Assembly (NCBI GenBank): GCA_010405405.1
Contig: MU004240.1
Location: forward strand, 1,560,814-1,624,813
DNA from: Microthyrium microscopicum
Taxonomy: Eukaryota > Ascomycota > Dothideomycetes > Microthyriales > Microthyriaceae
Length of the DNA stretch: 64,000 nucleotides
Direction: 5' to 3'
In this document: in pieces, positions 21,044-33,998 of the stretch
How positions within the stretch are numbered: the stretch's first letter is position 1
Layout of the letters: every line of letters starts with the position of its first letter
Program-made: the position numbers and the translations under genes
The notes under the pieces: model-generated
Told to the model about the DNA's origin: nothing
The model's input: the letters and a program-made list of their open reading frames with translations, nothing else
Databases searched by the model: none

Positions 21044-23030
21044 TTAAACAGTGCCACGATCAACAAACTTCTTGGGCATATCCACCGTTCTAGCTCTGAG
21101 ATACTCGCAGACATTCTTTCCAAGAGTGTCGTATGTGCTGCAAGCATCATAGCCTCGATCCAAGTGGTCATGCAACAAGAAATGCACAGCTCTGATATTT
21201 GGCATCTCGAATCGATCGATATGGGTTGCCTTCTTGGCCTCATGGGGTCCTAGCAGCTCCTTGATCTTGTTGATGGTCAAGAAGCTTCGGAGCCATTCCC
21301 ACTCATCGTCGTGGCGCACAAAGAAACCAGTGTTGGCATCGCTGCACTTGTCACCTGAACGACCAAGTACAACCCTGCCCATGGGTATACGGACAGTTGG
21401 ACCGAAAGAATCTAGGGCGACCGGGTTCTTGGTCTCATAAGAAGGTTGTTGCTTCTCGAAAGCCTTGAACTCGGGGGCTAATGGCATCTCAATGATTGGT
21501 GTGGGTGAATCGAAGAGGAGATGGATGCGCTGCTTGATGGCGTCCTGGGGGAGAAGAGCTGGGTGGTACTCGTAGTATGGTTTTGCTTGAGACAGACGGA
21601 AATCGTTACCAAGGGAGGCACCTGGGCAGGACTGGAGGAAGGTTGTCATTGTTCGTCGGAAGAATCCGTCCATGTTGGTCATTTCCAACAAGTCCTTGTC
21701 CTTGCTTTGGGCGAAGATTCGGAAGTCAACGGTGGCAACATCTTGGTTGCGAGCGTCAACTACAGACGAGCCATTTTGCATGAAACTCAGGAGACTGAAT
21801 TTCTTTATGCGTTCTGGGCCGAGCTCAGCTAGAATCTGGTCTTCGGTCCACTTGCACTTCTCTTCGATATCGAGACCGCACATGTAGACGTGATACTCGG
21901 CTTGCCAGCCAGCGAAACCAGTGATACTAGTTTGGTTAGTATATACTTCAAGACTGACTGAGAAACACTGCTTACCCGACTTTAGTTGTTGGTGGAGGAG
22001 GAAGACCCCGGACACCTGAGACCTTGACTTGGTCCTCTCCAACCTGCTCGATCTTGATATCTTCTAATTGAGCAGTGACATCACAGTTGTAGTAAAGTGG
22101 TCCTTGGATTTCGTAAAGCAGCTGAGATGTAACAGAGTTCACAGTCATAACACCGCCGCGGTTCTTCTCCTTGTACATGACGCCATGGCCGTTGTGGTCG
22201 ATGGCGCAAATGGGAAATCCCATGTCGATGTGCTTGCCAGCCTTCAAGATGTCCTTGAAGTCAGAGCTATAACCACCGGCAACATATGAGGAGCATTCGA
22301 GTAAATGTCCAATGACTAAGGAACCAGCGAGTTGATCGAATTGGTCGTTGGTCCATTGATGCCACCACCTATCAAATGTTAGTCACGTCCTTCATTCTTC
22401 GAAACCTAGAACTTACGCAGCAGCTCCAATAATAGGCGATGCATCCGACACACGTCCGCAGATGACAATATCAGCGCCTTCAGTCAAAGCCTTTGCGATT
22501 CCCAAGCCGCCCAAGTAGCTCTGAGCGCAAACTGGCTCAAGACCCCACTCTGTGAGTGACTTGCCATGCATCAAACTCTGGAACTTTTCTCCCTTTTGAA
22601 CAAGTGCCTTGACGGCACCTGTGGCATCGTCACCCTCGACCCAAGCAACCTTGAGCTTATATCCTGCTTCTTTCACGGTCTTGTCCACCAATTGGGCGAG
22701 AAGTTCCGTATCGCTTGCACCGGCGTTGACAGCCAACTTGATTCCTTTTCTGGCGAGATGTGGAATAGCTGGTGTTATGCAGGACATGAAGTTCTCGGCG
22801 AACTGGGCGTTCTTGATCTTCTCTTCCCACGTGAGCTCCCTGTCACCGATTGCTGCCATCGTCTTGACTTTGGCGGCGCCGGAAACAGTCATGGTCATTT
22901 CAGAGAGCCAATCACCAACGATAACGTCTACATCTTCATTTTCGGCGAGGGAAGAAATTGCGCGAATACGATCAGACCATCCACCTGATGCGCCAGCAAC
23001 GTGAACAGCACGACGAACACCTGGAGCCAT
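21044..23030 (-). CDS. AtuA-like protein (DUF1446)
   Basis: Three exons: 23030..22417, 22368..21976 and 21926..21044, encoding 629 aa; introns are 48 and 49 nt. The N-terminal DUF1446 domain (about 1-450) shows VHVAGASGGWSDRIRAISSL, DVDVIVGDWLSEMTM, KLAVNAGASDTELL, GADIVICGRVSDASPIIGAA, and WWHQWTNDQFDQLAGSLVIG. The C-terminal part (VRIPMGRVVLGRSGDKCSDA, FFVRHDDEWEWLRSFL) is the smaller ferredoxin-fold AtuA-associated domain, fused here as usual in fungi. Bacterial AtuA belongs to acyclic-terpene (citronellol/geraniol) catabolism, but its exact reaction is unsettled. It shares a 958-bp divergent promoter with the SDR gene. Confidence 0.85.
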
Positions 23031-23988
23031 GTTGAGGTATTAGAAAAGATAAAAGTTTATGTGTAAGTGTTTGAGTGTATTGCTCAAAACATGAAATTGG
23101 AAGTGAGAACTACGGTACATATATTTCCAATTCTCCTGGAGCTTCAAGTTTTGTTCAAGTCTAGAATACAGCAAACGGTGAATGATATCCGATGGAAGAA
23201 GTCAAGCGACTAATCCCATCTTTTAGAACCAATGATGCTCCAAACCTATCTTCAGTTTCGACAAGCTATTTCCTGGTCGAAAAGTCCATACTGGAAATTC
23301 AATTTCCTTTACAAGGCTAAACGGCATGATGCGCCATTTCTAGGCCTAGGAAACCCCTCTGTTTGTCACATTCTGGAGCATGCGGATGTGGATCCTCCCC
23401 ACTACGATGTGGGGCACTTTTCGCCTTGTTGACAGTTCTTGAATTTAGGTGAGAACCAATATAGACATCTGCAACAAGCTATAGGGTGAGAGTGGATAAA
23501 TCCAGCATCCGTAACGGGTAGGTCGGCTGGTTCCTGTGAAGTTTGCACGACAACTGTCAACGGAGAATGTACCTGAATCAACGGACCACACACCAAAGGC
23601 CCGGATGAATCGGATGATGTAGAGCTTGGCAGAGCAGGAATAAAAAGAGGTTTTTCTAGCTTCGTAGTCGTCACATAGTGGTGATCTATCAAAAGCTCAA
23701 AGTAAGTCATGGGGTGCAAATATTGCTGTTGTACTATTTGATAGAAGTACAGAAATCGAAACCAACTCCTTCGGGAACTGTCTCCCCAGAGTTCTTGAGA
23801 AGTAACCCCAACATAATCTCAGGTAGACCCGTAATTATAGCTTAATGGATTTTCGGTTAATATACTCCCATGAACCTTGTAGGTTAAGTTACCTCAGAGT
23901 ATACCTTTGGTACAAATCCCAGTATCAGCCTCAAGAAGCAAGAAGCAACTGCACTGCAATATCCTAAACTCTACTCTCACATTCAACC
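23031..23988. promoter_or_regulatory. Divergent intergenic region between AtuA-like and SDR genes
   Basis: 958 bp without a supported gene; a small frame at 23232-23432 has no recognisable content. The spacing and head-to-head layout suggest shared or paired control, but I cannot name a binding site with confidence. Confidence 0.4.
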
Positions 23989-24801
<813 letters not shown>

Positions 24802-24974
24802 AACTTTTGATTGATTGCTTTTCAGTCATACATAGCTCAAATGGAAGCATTCCCTGATTGATTCTTCGAATGTGTTGATCTCCAGACATTAGAATGTGAT
24901 CTGTATCACAGAATCGTAGAAGTGATATATTCGATTGTCACAACTATTTTTCAAAACCATGCAACGCATAAATT

Positions 24975-26216
24975 CTAGAAGATAGCTACGGCATTAGGAG
25001 GACTTGCGACACCACCTTCAACTAATAGGGGTGTGCTCGTAATGAAAAAACTCCATCTCTTGTGCTTCTGGCATTCTTCAGCCAATGCTTCAAGATCCCA
25101 CATTTCTCCAATCGGTGTTCCCCATAGCGAAAGCAGCCAGTTGTGAAGACCTTTATCAAGTTAGTACGAGGTTCTCAGCTCAGAAAGTTAAAAGACTTAC
25201 TATATCCAGGATCATTAGGAAACTGTTCAAACCCAATAGAGTCTGATGCCACCGCACAGAAGTGATTATTCCACAGCCACTCTAGAGTTTCTTGATTTCC
25301 ATGCACCCCGATCCAAGCTCCTCCGTTGGTGATCTTCTCGCGACGACGCTCTTCGCTGTTCTCCTCGTACCACTTGATCCATCCACTACGTACCAAAAGA
25401 AGATCTCCAGGCAAAAGTTCCAAACCTTGGTCGGCGATCATCTCCTTGATCTCTGGCAAAGAGATAGGGTGTTTGGACATGGGATCGAACTCTTTCCCTT
25501 TCTTGGCCATATATGCCACATAGTCTAGAAGAACTCCTCTGCCTACAATGCCTCCCCTTTTGCTCCAATCTAAAGCAACGGGTAAGCCACGTCACACTTC
25601 TCATACCGAGTATTCGGCAATAACTTACGATCAATACCCAGATGTGTTGATTGTATCAAATCATCATGGTGAATTCCATTATAATAAAGTCCTGTCTCTG
25701 TATGACCCCAATGGCCTGTCATCTATTAGATCTGTATCAAGTCAATGAATCTGAGGACATACGAAGTCCATCCCACTGGCTTCCTATCATTTTTATTAGC
25801 ATCACTTCATGAAAAAAGATCCGCACCGCTATATTACCTGCTTGTGTGTTGACAGTAATCTCATCATCATAACTGTAAAAAGTGAAACCAGGTTTCTTTC
25901 TCCAGTCCACGATTTTGTGCTGAAGTTTTGTGCGATTGAATCCTGGCTCGTGAAGCTTTTCCATTCCCCAGTTGAGACAGACGCTTTTACCAGTCTGAAT
26001 CTCCTGTCGAGCACGTATCACGGCGCTTGGTGTCAGCAGGTTCAAAGTGCCTACTTCATCTCTCACACCATCTTTGTCAAAGAGACCCCAGGCGCAACCG
26101 TGTCTGAGAATGTTAGCAAAAGCTTTGCGGTCAAATCCTAAGTACACGGCATGAACTCACGGTTGTCCCTTGACTGGCGGAATCTCATTCCATGAAGGCA
26201 ATTTCAAATCACTCAT
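24975..26216 (-). CDS. Cyclase-family hydrolase (kynurenine-formamidase-like fold)
   Basis: Six exons: 26216..26161, 26103..25838, 25783..25763, 25715..25629, 25569..25201 and 25150..24975, encoding 324 aa. The third exon is only 21 nt. Joined exons give the family landmarks: LPSWNEIPPVKGQPHGCAWG at the N-terminus, GTLNLLTPSAVIRARQEIQ, the metal-site region SQWDGLRHWGHTETGLYYNG, the KRGGIVGRGVLLDY motif, and ELLPGDLLLVRSGWIKWYEE. The end reads LHNWLLSLWGTPIGEMWDLE and PPNAVAIF. This is the fungal 'putative cyclase' family (PF04199). These are metal-dependent hydrolases, but most fungal members have no known substrate. It lies between an SDR and a P450. Confidence 0.85.
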
Positions 26217-27125
26217 AATTGCAGATTTCAAAACCTATTCTGGTAGATTCCAATTTTTTTAAAATTGAGTATCGTTATGAGATAAAGCAGAATCTCACAC
26301 ATAATTGACCATGGCTTCTACGCTAGGTACTCTCTCCATCTTGAGATTCTGGCTAATGTTCCCCAGGTTTCTTGCGACACGCTAAACTTTACCACATGCG
26401 TACATGCCGTTTATCCATGAGGACAATAAGCAACGGTTCCGACCCCAGATACCTCATGAATGAACTAACCAGAAAGAGAATAATGTTATCGGAAGATGAA
26501 ATCCGGGGTCGTGTTGGGCCTCGTCTTGGCAAGGCTGAACACAAGGCTGGATCCGATATAGCCGTGCCTGTTATTGACTGTTGGCTCTCGACTCTTTGTA
26601 AATTTTCATTTGTGGTTTTGGAGCGACTTTATAACATAAAAATGAACAAGTTTGAAGCTATCGTCTAGTCAACGGATAGCCAGGCTCTCGACGTTCTCAA
26701 CATCTGGATCAACCAGCATTGTAGATTTTCCTAGCCTCTGGTCGCATACCGCTCGTGCTCCGCCTTGTAAAACTCTCTCACCACGATGAGAACCCAGACC
26801 TGACGCTAGAGCACCTTTGAGAGACTACTTATGCATGTCACACATGCTTGGAGCTTGGGAATAAGCATCGTGCAAGCTCGATGATCTAGAGCATGTTCCT
26901 GGACGTGGAAATCCGGAAATTCGGAGATCATTCTCCCACAGTTCCTGTCAAATCAGAACGCGAGTCTACGTTATGTACTACCCGCAAGCTATCCACTGTA
27001 AAGTCGTATCATGTGAAACATTATTAGCTATAGCTGATCGCTTTTTCGATCAAGACAGAAAGTTATCTTTGCAGTAGTTAACAACTTCAAGTGACAATCA
27101 ACATCATACACAACAAGAATCCAAG
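26217..27125. promoter_or_regulatory. Divergent intergenic region between cyclase-family and P450 genes
   Basis: 909 bp with no supported gene. A frame at 26372-26668 starts at an ATG but shows no family features. Probably the promoters of the two divergent enzyme genes. Confidence 0.4.
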
Positions 27126-29094
27126 ATGGATACAACACAAACTCGCGATCTAGGTGATCGCCTCAAAATTGCTGCCACAGCATTATTCGGTGTCTTCACG
27201 TTGTATTATACGGGAGTTGTGATCTACAACCGATTCTTCCACCCTCTTGCAAAGTTCCCTGGACCATTCCTCAACTCAGTGTCAGACGTGAGTGAAGAAT
27301 TTTGAACACAATCTCTGAAGCTCCAACTAATCAATCTTCTTAGCTTCCAGGAATTGTTTGGGTTCTCCAAGGTCGTCTGCCCTTCAAGACACATCGTCTT
27401 CACGAGAAATATGGGCCTGTTGTTCGACTAAGCCCCAATGAGCTCGCATTCAACTCCCATGAGGCCTTCACTGACATCTACGGCCACAAGATTGGGCGCA
27501 AGGACTTGCCAAAGGATCCTATTCATGTTGGTGCCGTAGACCCAATGCCAGGCGTCAGCACGATATCGATGGCCGATCACGATACGCATGCCCGTCAACG
27601 AAAAGCGCTCTCTCATGGCTTTTCGAAGAAAGCTCTGTGGTCACAGGAATCTATTGTGCAAGGTTTTGTTGACAATCTCATGGACATATTCAAGGGATAT
27701 GAGAAATCAGGAGAGGCATTTGATATTGTAAAGTGGCTGGTATGTGAAATAAGCCCGGGAAGAATTCGTATGCTGACAATTGTAGAATCTGTAGGAGCAA
27801 TTGCACTTTTGTTAGCCGATATATATATGCTAATAGTGTTGAATAGCATTACCTTCGATGTCATTGGAGATCTATCTTTCGGAGAGTCTTTCGGCTGCCT
27901 GGAGAATGGTGACTATCACTTCTGGATCCATCTGTAAGTTCTTTACCGGAGAAACCTCCCATCAGACCCGGAAGCCTAATCTCACATCTTTCAGTATCTT
28001 CCTAGCAGTCAAAGTCGGTGCAATCGAACAAGCAACCCGCCGCTTCGCAAACCCCGGCTCAACAACCCAAAAGCTTCTCATGAAACTAATCCCCAGCGAA
28101 CTCCGCAAACAGCGAAAGAACCATCTCGACTACAGCCGCACCAAAGTCATGAAGTACACACATCCTCCCGCCCCCCTTATACTTGTCCCAAACTAACCAG
28201 GCCAGGCGTATCAACGACACCAAAACCGACCGCAAAGACTTCATCTACTACATCCTCAAGCAAGCCGATCACTACGACCTCAGCCAAGACGAAGTCATCG
28301 TCAACGCCGCTCTCTTCATTGTCGCCGGCTCTGAAACGACCGCATCCTCCCTCTCCTCCTTCACAAACATGATGCTCCGCAATCCCGCCGTTTTCGCCAA
28401 ACTAAAGCATGAGATCCGCACTGCGTTCCCATCCGCGAAGGACATCAACCTTGCATCTGCTACTGAATTGCCGTACTTGAATGCGTGCATTGAAGAGAAT
28501 TTGCGTGTCTTTCCACCTGCGCCTATCGGCTTTTTGAGAACGATACAGGCGTCTGGAGATGTCATTGATGGGATGCATATTCCCGGTGGCGTAAGTGATG
28601 CTTTCTTACACGATAGAATGTGAGCTAATGTATCAATAGACAGCAGTAAGCGTAAGCACCTGGTGCGCAGCCCACGCCAGCGCAAACTTCAGAAAGCCAG
28701 ATGAGTTCATACCAGAGCGCTGGTTAGATAAGGGGTATGAGACGGATAAGTTCGCAGCCAGTCGGCCATTTTCGCTAGGACCAAGAGGATGTATTGGTAA
28801 AGAGTAAGTTGTACCTATCTGCGACGTTTACGGACAGGTCTGGGACTAATATCTGAACAGTTTGTCTTATCTGGAGATGAGATTGGTCCTTTGCCATCTT
28901 GTCTGGAACTTTGATATTGAGAATGCGGATGCTGCTGAGAACTGGAATCCCGCTGGCGATTATAGCCATATCAAGGCGTAAGTTCAACCTGTCATGGGAG
29001 ATTGGGAGTTGTGCTGACTTGGTTTAGGTACTCGACGTGGCAGAAGCCGCAGCTGTTTGTGAAGTTGACTAAGGCGAAGCATGTTGATGCTTGA
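27126..29094 (+). CDS. Cytochrome P450 monooxygenase (CYP65-like)
   Basis: Nine exons: 27126..27287, 27344..27739, 27786..27790, 27847..27933, 27995..28153, 28206..28590, 28640..28803, 28861..28977 and 29028..29094, total 513 aa, a normal P450 length. An N-terminal membrane anchor (ATALFGVFTLYYTGVVIY) precedes the proline hinge FFHPLAKFPGPF. The I-helix AGSETT is at about 310-315, the ExxR motif is EENLR, the PERW motif is present, and the haem loop FSLGPRGCIG is at 442-451 with Cys449. The general look (YGPVVRLSPNELAF, DIYGHKIGRKDLPKDP) resembles fungal CYP65/isotrichodermin-hydroxylase-like enzymes. The third exon is a 5-nt microexon (see findings). Reading through instead keeps the frame open but inserts unrelated residues. 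Confidence 0.85.
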
Positions 29095-29431
29095 GTGAAG
29101 CACCGAATGATGTTGAAGGTGTTAGCATCATTATAGACCATGGTAAGAAAGGAGCAGGCGAGATAATGATGGTACTTGAAAGGTTAGAATTCGAGTAGGA
29201 GCTAGCGGAATGACATACCAATAAGCTACCTATGCAAGACGAGTCAAGTCCGATACATGAGATGAGCTACTAGAGCGAGACTCTGATCGCGAAAGTGCTA
29301 CTCGTCGTCTCGTCGTAAGAAATGGGGAACAATATTTGATTCCATCGCTATGCTGAATAAAAATCCTCACTGCAAATATAAACTTCCGAATGGCTACCTC
29401 TTAGGTCCCAACACCAGCTCCTCAACGTCCT
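29095..29431. other. Intergenic between convergent P450 and CDC73 genes
   Basis: 337 bp of 3' flanking sequence; nothing else seen. Confidence 0.5.
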
Positions 29432-30646
29432 TTACTTGTACCCATTCTCTTTCGCCCAAGACTTTGATCGCATGCTCTCCTCAACACTGCGCCAGATATT
29501 TTCCACCGATTCACGATCCCGCCAGCGACCACGCTCGCCAGCGCCTGGATTCCACTTCTCAATGTCCACTTTCTTGATAGTGCGGCCCCACTTCGAGATG
29601 TTCTGCGGCGTACTATCTCCAATGATGCCTACGTAGATGCCCAGCACGCGAGAGAATAGCTCAGGGGCTGTGGCCCATTTGTACGTCTTGAATTGCCATT
29701 CTTGGCCAGTGGTAAACACAGCAACGACACGGGTCCAGTACTCTGGGCGGAACTGCTCGGTCGACTCCATGAGCGCAAATGTGAGCCGTCGATTTGTATC
29801 AATTGAATCCATTTGGCGTGTGATGTGGACACGGTTGGTACCGGTGTGTGTGGCCAACTCGCTGTCTGCAGGCACGTAGATGCCATCTTCCAAGAACTTC
29901 TTGATATTTGTGAGGCGCAGAAGGGAAGATGCGGAAGGTGAAAGTAGGATGATCGGATTGGGTCTCTGATTTGACTTTTTGAGGTTCACAGATAGGGACT
30001 GTGATGCCATGGGATCGTTCATGGGCTTCGTTTTGTTTTTGCCGAACATTGCTTGGACTTGTTTGCGCACATGTGAGAAATCTGTCGGCTTGATTCCGTG
30101 GAGAATACTATTGCGATCACTAATCTGCCGTTCCCCACGATATATTTCCTGTAGGCGCAAGTCGACTTCTTTTGCGCGCTTTGCGCCTGCAGCTCCGCCA
30201 TTAGCTGTTAGGGCGTCGCCCGTTGCTGTGTCGTCTAATGCTACGACGTATTCGCTCTCGTCTTGTTGACCACTTAGCCATGAGTTGAGATCGAGTCGTT
30301 CGGCGAAGGGAAGATTAAGGATTTGGCCGGATGAGGCGCCAGAGGAGGAGAGTTGCTCGTTGAGCTTTTGAATGGAGTTGATGTAGTCGGGGACAGAAGC
30401 ATCTTTGTTCTGCCATGCAAAGAATACTGATCGCAAGTCTACAGGATTATCGTTGAGTAGAAATCGGGTTGCGGTTGTGAGGGGGTATATAAGAGTTTGG
30501 TCATTATTGTTCTTGAGCTGTAGATGGGAAGCATTTGCGAGGGATGTGCTTGTGTCTGAGGTAGGTTCGGAGGAGGTTGAGAGCGTAAGGGCGCCATCAG
30601 ACTCGATAGTCTGGCGCAAGGCAACAAGAACGTCGGTTTGACTCAT
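29432..30646 (-). CDS. cdc73: Paf1 complex subunit Cdc73 (parafibromin)
   Basis: Cdc73 is part of the Paf1 elongation complex on RNA polymerase II. Single exon; from the ATG at 30646 the protein is 404 aa and begins MSQTDVLVALRQTIESDG, the usual Cdc73 start. An in-frame ATG at 30751 would add 35 unrelated residues and is less likely. The N-terminal domain shows LTTATRFLLNDNPVDLRSVF and DLNSWLSGQQDESEYV. The middle holds RLQEIYRGERQISDRNSIL. The C-terminal Ras-like domain opens with NPIILLSPSASSLLRLTNIK, followed by KFLEDGIYVP, and continues with EYWTRVVAVFTTGQEWQFK to the end. It is divergent from MED17. Confidence 0.9.
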   Translation of the reverse strand: MSQTDVLVALRQTIESDGALTLSTSSEPTSDTSTSLANASHLQLKNNNDQTLIYPLTTATRFLLNDNPVDLRSVFFAWQNKDASVPDYINSIQKLNEQLSSSGASSGQILNLPFAERLDLNSWLSGQQDESEYVVALDDTATGDALTANGGAAGAKRAKEVDLRLQEIYRGERQISDRNSILHGIKPTDFSHVRKQVQAMFGKNKTKPMNDPMASQSLSVNLKKSNQRPNPIILLSPSASSLLRLTNIKKFLEDGIYVPADSELATHTGTNRVHITRQMDSIDTNRRLTFALMESTEQFRPEYWTRVVAVFTTGQEWQFKTYKWATAPELFSRVLGIYVGIIGDSTPQNISKWGRTIKKVDIEKWNPGAGERGRWRDRESVENIWRSVEESMRSKSWAKENGYK

Positions 30647-30948
30647 GGTTGGCGAAAGAACTATATTAATGTCGGATTCGGAGGAGGATGGAGAAAGTCG
30701 AGATGCAAGGCTGGATTTGATATTTGGAGTTGGAGATGTGAAAGCAGGCATGATAGCCAAGGATAATTTAGAAGTGACGTTTCACCTGAGACTGTGAGGG
30801 ACAGCTAAAATGTGACTGGAATGGACGCGACCGCGATTGACGCTAAGACCGACGAGTCGACAACCTCAGTTTATAAACTCTACAGACTCCAACACAACAA
30901 TGAACCTCTTCACCCATATTTGTTTCTGAAATTGCGCAGCAGATCATT
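30647..30948. promoter_or_regulatory. Bidirectional promoter between CDC73 and MED17
   Basis: 302 bp separate the two start codons. One ACGCG lies near 30826-30830. No other motif is called. Confidence 0.5.
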
Positions 30949-32955
30949 ATGGCTGATAGCAGCACTTTGACAGTGTCACTTCGGCCGTCCCTAAAGGACA
31001 AGGCTGGCAAACCTGACCTTTCTGCTGGCATCAGACGCATGCTGGAACAATATGGTTCTTTTCGAAAAATCACTGAACAAGGTCTACGAGATGCCACTAT
31101 TGAAGCAGAGTCGGCTATGGAAACCGATAATATCGATCATGATAGCTCGAAGCCCGAACAAGATAAAGGAACTGTAGAATATCTTCATGCCAAGAAGGGT
31201 GAAATGATTCAGTCTTTAGAGTAAGACAGTCGATCTCTCTTTGAAATAGTGACTAATTCTTGTAGACACGCATGGCATAGTGCTGCCGTCGCGTTAGATT
31301 TCGTGTCTATAATCCATTCGAAAAGAGAGCCAAAGTTTGGCGAAACGTCAATGTCCCAGGCTGCAAAGGATATGATACCACTGGGTTCACTGGACTACGA
31401 CAAATGGCCTGTATACGAACCTTCGAAGAAAAAGTTGGCACTGGAACGAAAAGTTACCGAGGGTGGCAAAATTGTGGCTATGGCCAGCGCAGCCGATAAT
31501 CTTCTCCGAGCGGCTAATCGTCTTCACCAAGATGTCAAACGAGAAGCGACATACTGGGAACATGTTCTCAGCATACAAGAAAATGACTGGACCGTATTCC
31601 GGAATCCTCAGTATAAGAAGCAACTTGCAGTTCAAACTGCAGCTCTCGAGGCTGGACCACAATTCATCCAGCGTGGAAAGGTCATCCTTCAGCCAGACAG
31701 TGAGGGTACCATAACACTTAAGCACCAGACTGCTACAAAACCAAAGATGATACAAGTCCGCATACGGCAACCTTTTGGAATTGCAGGTATATCGACCGGC
31801 TTCAGCATTCCTGTAGATGGGGATTTATCCTTGGAAGACCAACTAAAACAATCTCAAACTTCACTAGCGGAAGAGGAATTATTCCACGAAATGACTGTGG
31901 AATGTCGAAGCCTATCATCGCTTGGAATCGACTTTGTAGACGACTCTATTGTGGTGCCAATTTCCTCTATTGAGTCAGGACCTCCGGAAGAAATCCTGAT
32001 TGATCTGGTCACTCAAGAACAATCAATGAGACCAGTAGACTCCACGCTATACAACGATATGGCCGAAGGCATCGCTCTGTCTCTACGACTACTTCTTGCC
32101 AACTACCACAGACGAATTCTTCGCCGACGAACATCAGTACCGCCTCCTATAGGACAACCTCGTCCGGAGATCAAATCTCAAATCTTACGAACATTAATGC
32201 AGCATCTTTCACATATTCGAGCGACCAAGAAACTATCCGATTCACTGGCACGCTTGACGACCGTAGTTACCAATGCTGGCCTACCCATAAACTTTGGCCT
32301 GATTGATCCTGCGCCAAAACCCGAAGCCGAGTCGCTAATACGAATTCCTCTTGATCGCCAAGAAGCAAAATACTCTTTACAACTAGCCTCCGCCTCACTT
32401 CTTTCCGACAAAAGTTCGAAAAAGACATACGCCATCGAAATACACGCCATCACCAGCGTTTCTGGCCAACCATTCGGCACAGAGTATCGCATCCGTCTAC
32501 CAACATCCATAACGTCTCTCGTCTTTCCACAAGCACATGGCGCCGCCTACGAGCTCCGCATCAACGACCTCCACGATCTCATCCTAAGCGTGGGAGAATA
32601 TCTGTGTCTCGACATTGTCCACAATATCTTGGCCGTAGCCCATACAAAATGGGCCACGAATGGCTCAGATTGCTGGCTGGAATTACACCGTGGCGACCGT
32701 AGTCCGGTTAACATCGCTGTACGTTTCATGAATCGGGATGTCCGTGACTGGACATTGGTGGGTGATCATTTGGAGCTTGAGGTTTGTCGGACTGGAGATA
32801 ATTCTTTGCTTGCGGAGCCACAGGAAAGCGATTTCGATACGCCGGTGGATAAAGTGAATTGGGGAATGGGTGTGGAGGGTGGTAAGACCACGCTTGTGGA
32901 GACGGTCGGTGGCTGGATTGAAGAAACAGAGGCCAAAGAGAATAAGGACAGCTAG
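30949..32955 (+). CDS. med17: Mediator subunit 17 (Srb4/Med17)
   Basis: Med17 is the scaffold subunit of the Mediator head module. Two exons, 30949..31220 and 31266..32955 (intron 45 nt), encode 653 aa. Family landmarks are VSLRPSLKDKAGKPDLSAGI, RRMLEQYGSFRKITEQGLRD, then after the intron AWHSAAVALDFVSIIHSKRE, EGGKIVAMASAADNLLRAAN, and YWEHVLSIQENDWTVFRNPQ. The C-terminal half (LILSVGEYLCLDIVHNILAV) is typical of ascomycete Srb4. Length agrees with filamentous-fungal homologues. Confidence 0.88.
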
Positions 32956-33998
32956 AGCAGCATAGTCCGGTTCATGTGGTGCCTTGCTGTGGCATATATG
33001 CTATTCACTGCATGTGGACCTGTGGTATATCGTTGACTTACCACCGACCGTGCTGTGTCATATATGCCAATCAGAGTAATTAGCTTGTCTTTCCACGTGT
33101 AAGGTCTTGTCGTGGTACGTCTGTTCTACCATCCTCTTAACAGGTAGAACCAGTGTGATATGCATACCACTTGATATCCACGCCCCATCTCGCTTTACCG
33201 CCGCAGAATAATTTTGCTACTCTATAGACCACCTGCCCTCAGAAATGAGATGTTTTACATTCCCATCGCAGGCGATATATTCAAGAAAAGCTTAATCCAT
33301 TTGGGAACAAGCTGGAGAATGAATTGAAAAGTAGGCTTTTATCGGCTACCCTGGCCGTCACTGCACTAAATACTAGATTTGACAAAAATAAGGAGAAAAA
33401 CGAAAACAACTATTGGAAAAGGGGTAGTAAATAGGAGGCAATTTACTGCAACTTGTGGTTATCAGCCAATAATACACGATAGACTGAGGGTTTGACTAAA
33501 ATGGAGTCGTGGTAGATTTGTCACCCAAAGCTCCGTGTTTCCTCCGCGTCTCCCGCGCGTTGCTCGTCTGAGCTCATCTCTCCTGTCTATCAAGCTACAA
33601 TCCCATCTCTTCTTGTCCATACTTCCATTCTCCTCCTCTCCGACTATTCGCAACACCAACTGCCTTCTCAAAATCTATCTCTCGGTCCGTTACGATCCTT
33701 CTAGTGGCGCAGCACATTGTCAGCCTTTGCGTCATTGCCCTATCAGCTACGAGCTGTCCGCGACTTCAGCCTTGAGCTATTATCGTCGTTTGTTACTCGT
33801 CGCCCGAGTCCATTAAGGATAAGGATATACATACCTTGTATGGTAGCAGCTGCCCAGCACTGGACCTATACTCACACCACATTCCGAGTCTTTCCTACGA
33901 TCTTGGAGTATCACAAGCAACCCTTCGTTGCAATCACCTAGGCATCCGCCTCAAACCGCCATTGATACATCTCCCAGCCCGCGATACTTGAAATAGCT
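32956..33998. other. Intergenic: MED17 3' flank and PIS1 C/T-rich leader
   Basis: An 11-bp perfect inverted repeat, TGGCATATATG (32990-33000) and CATATATGCCA (33059-33069), encloses a smaller pair GTGGTA/TACCAC. From about 33530 to 33720 the plus strand is C/T-rich, as in 5' leaders of well-expressed fungal genes, so it probably belongs to PIS1. No gene is supported. Confidence 0.45.
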
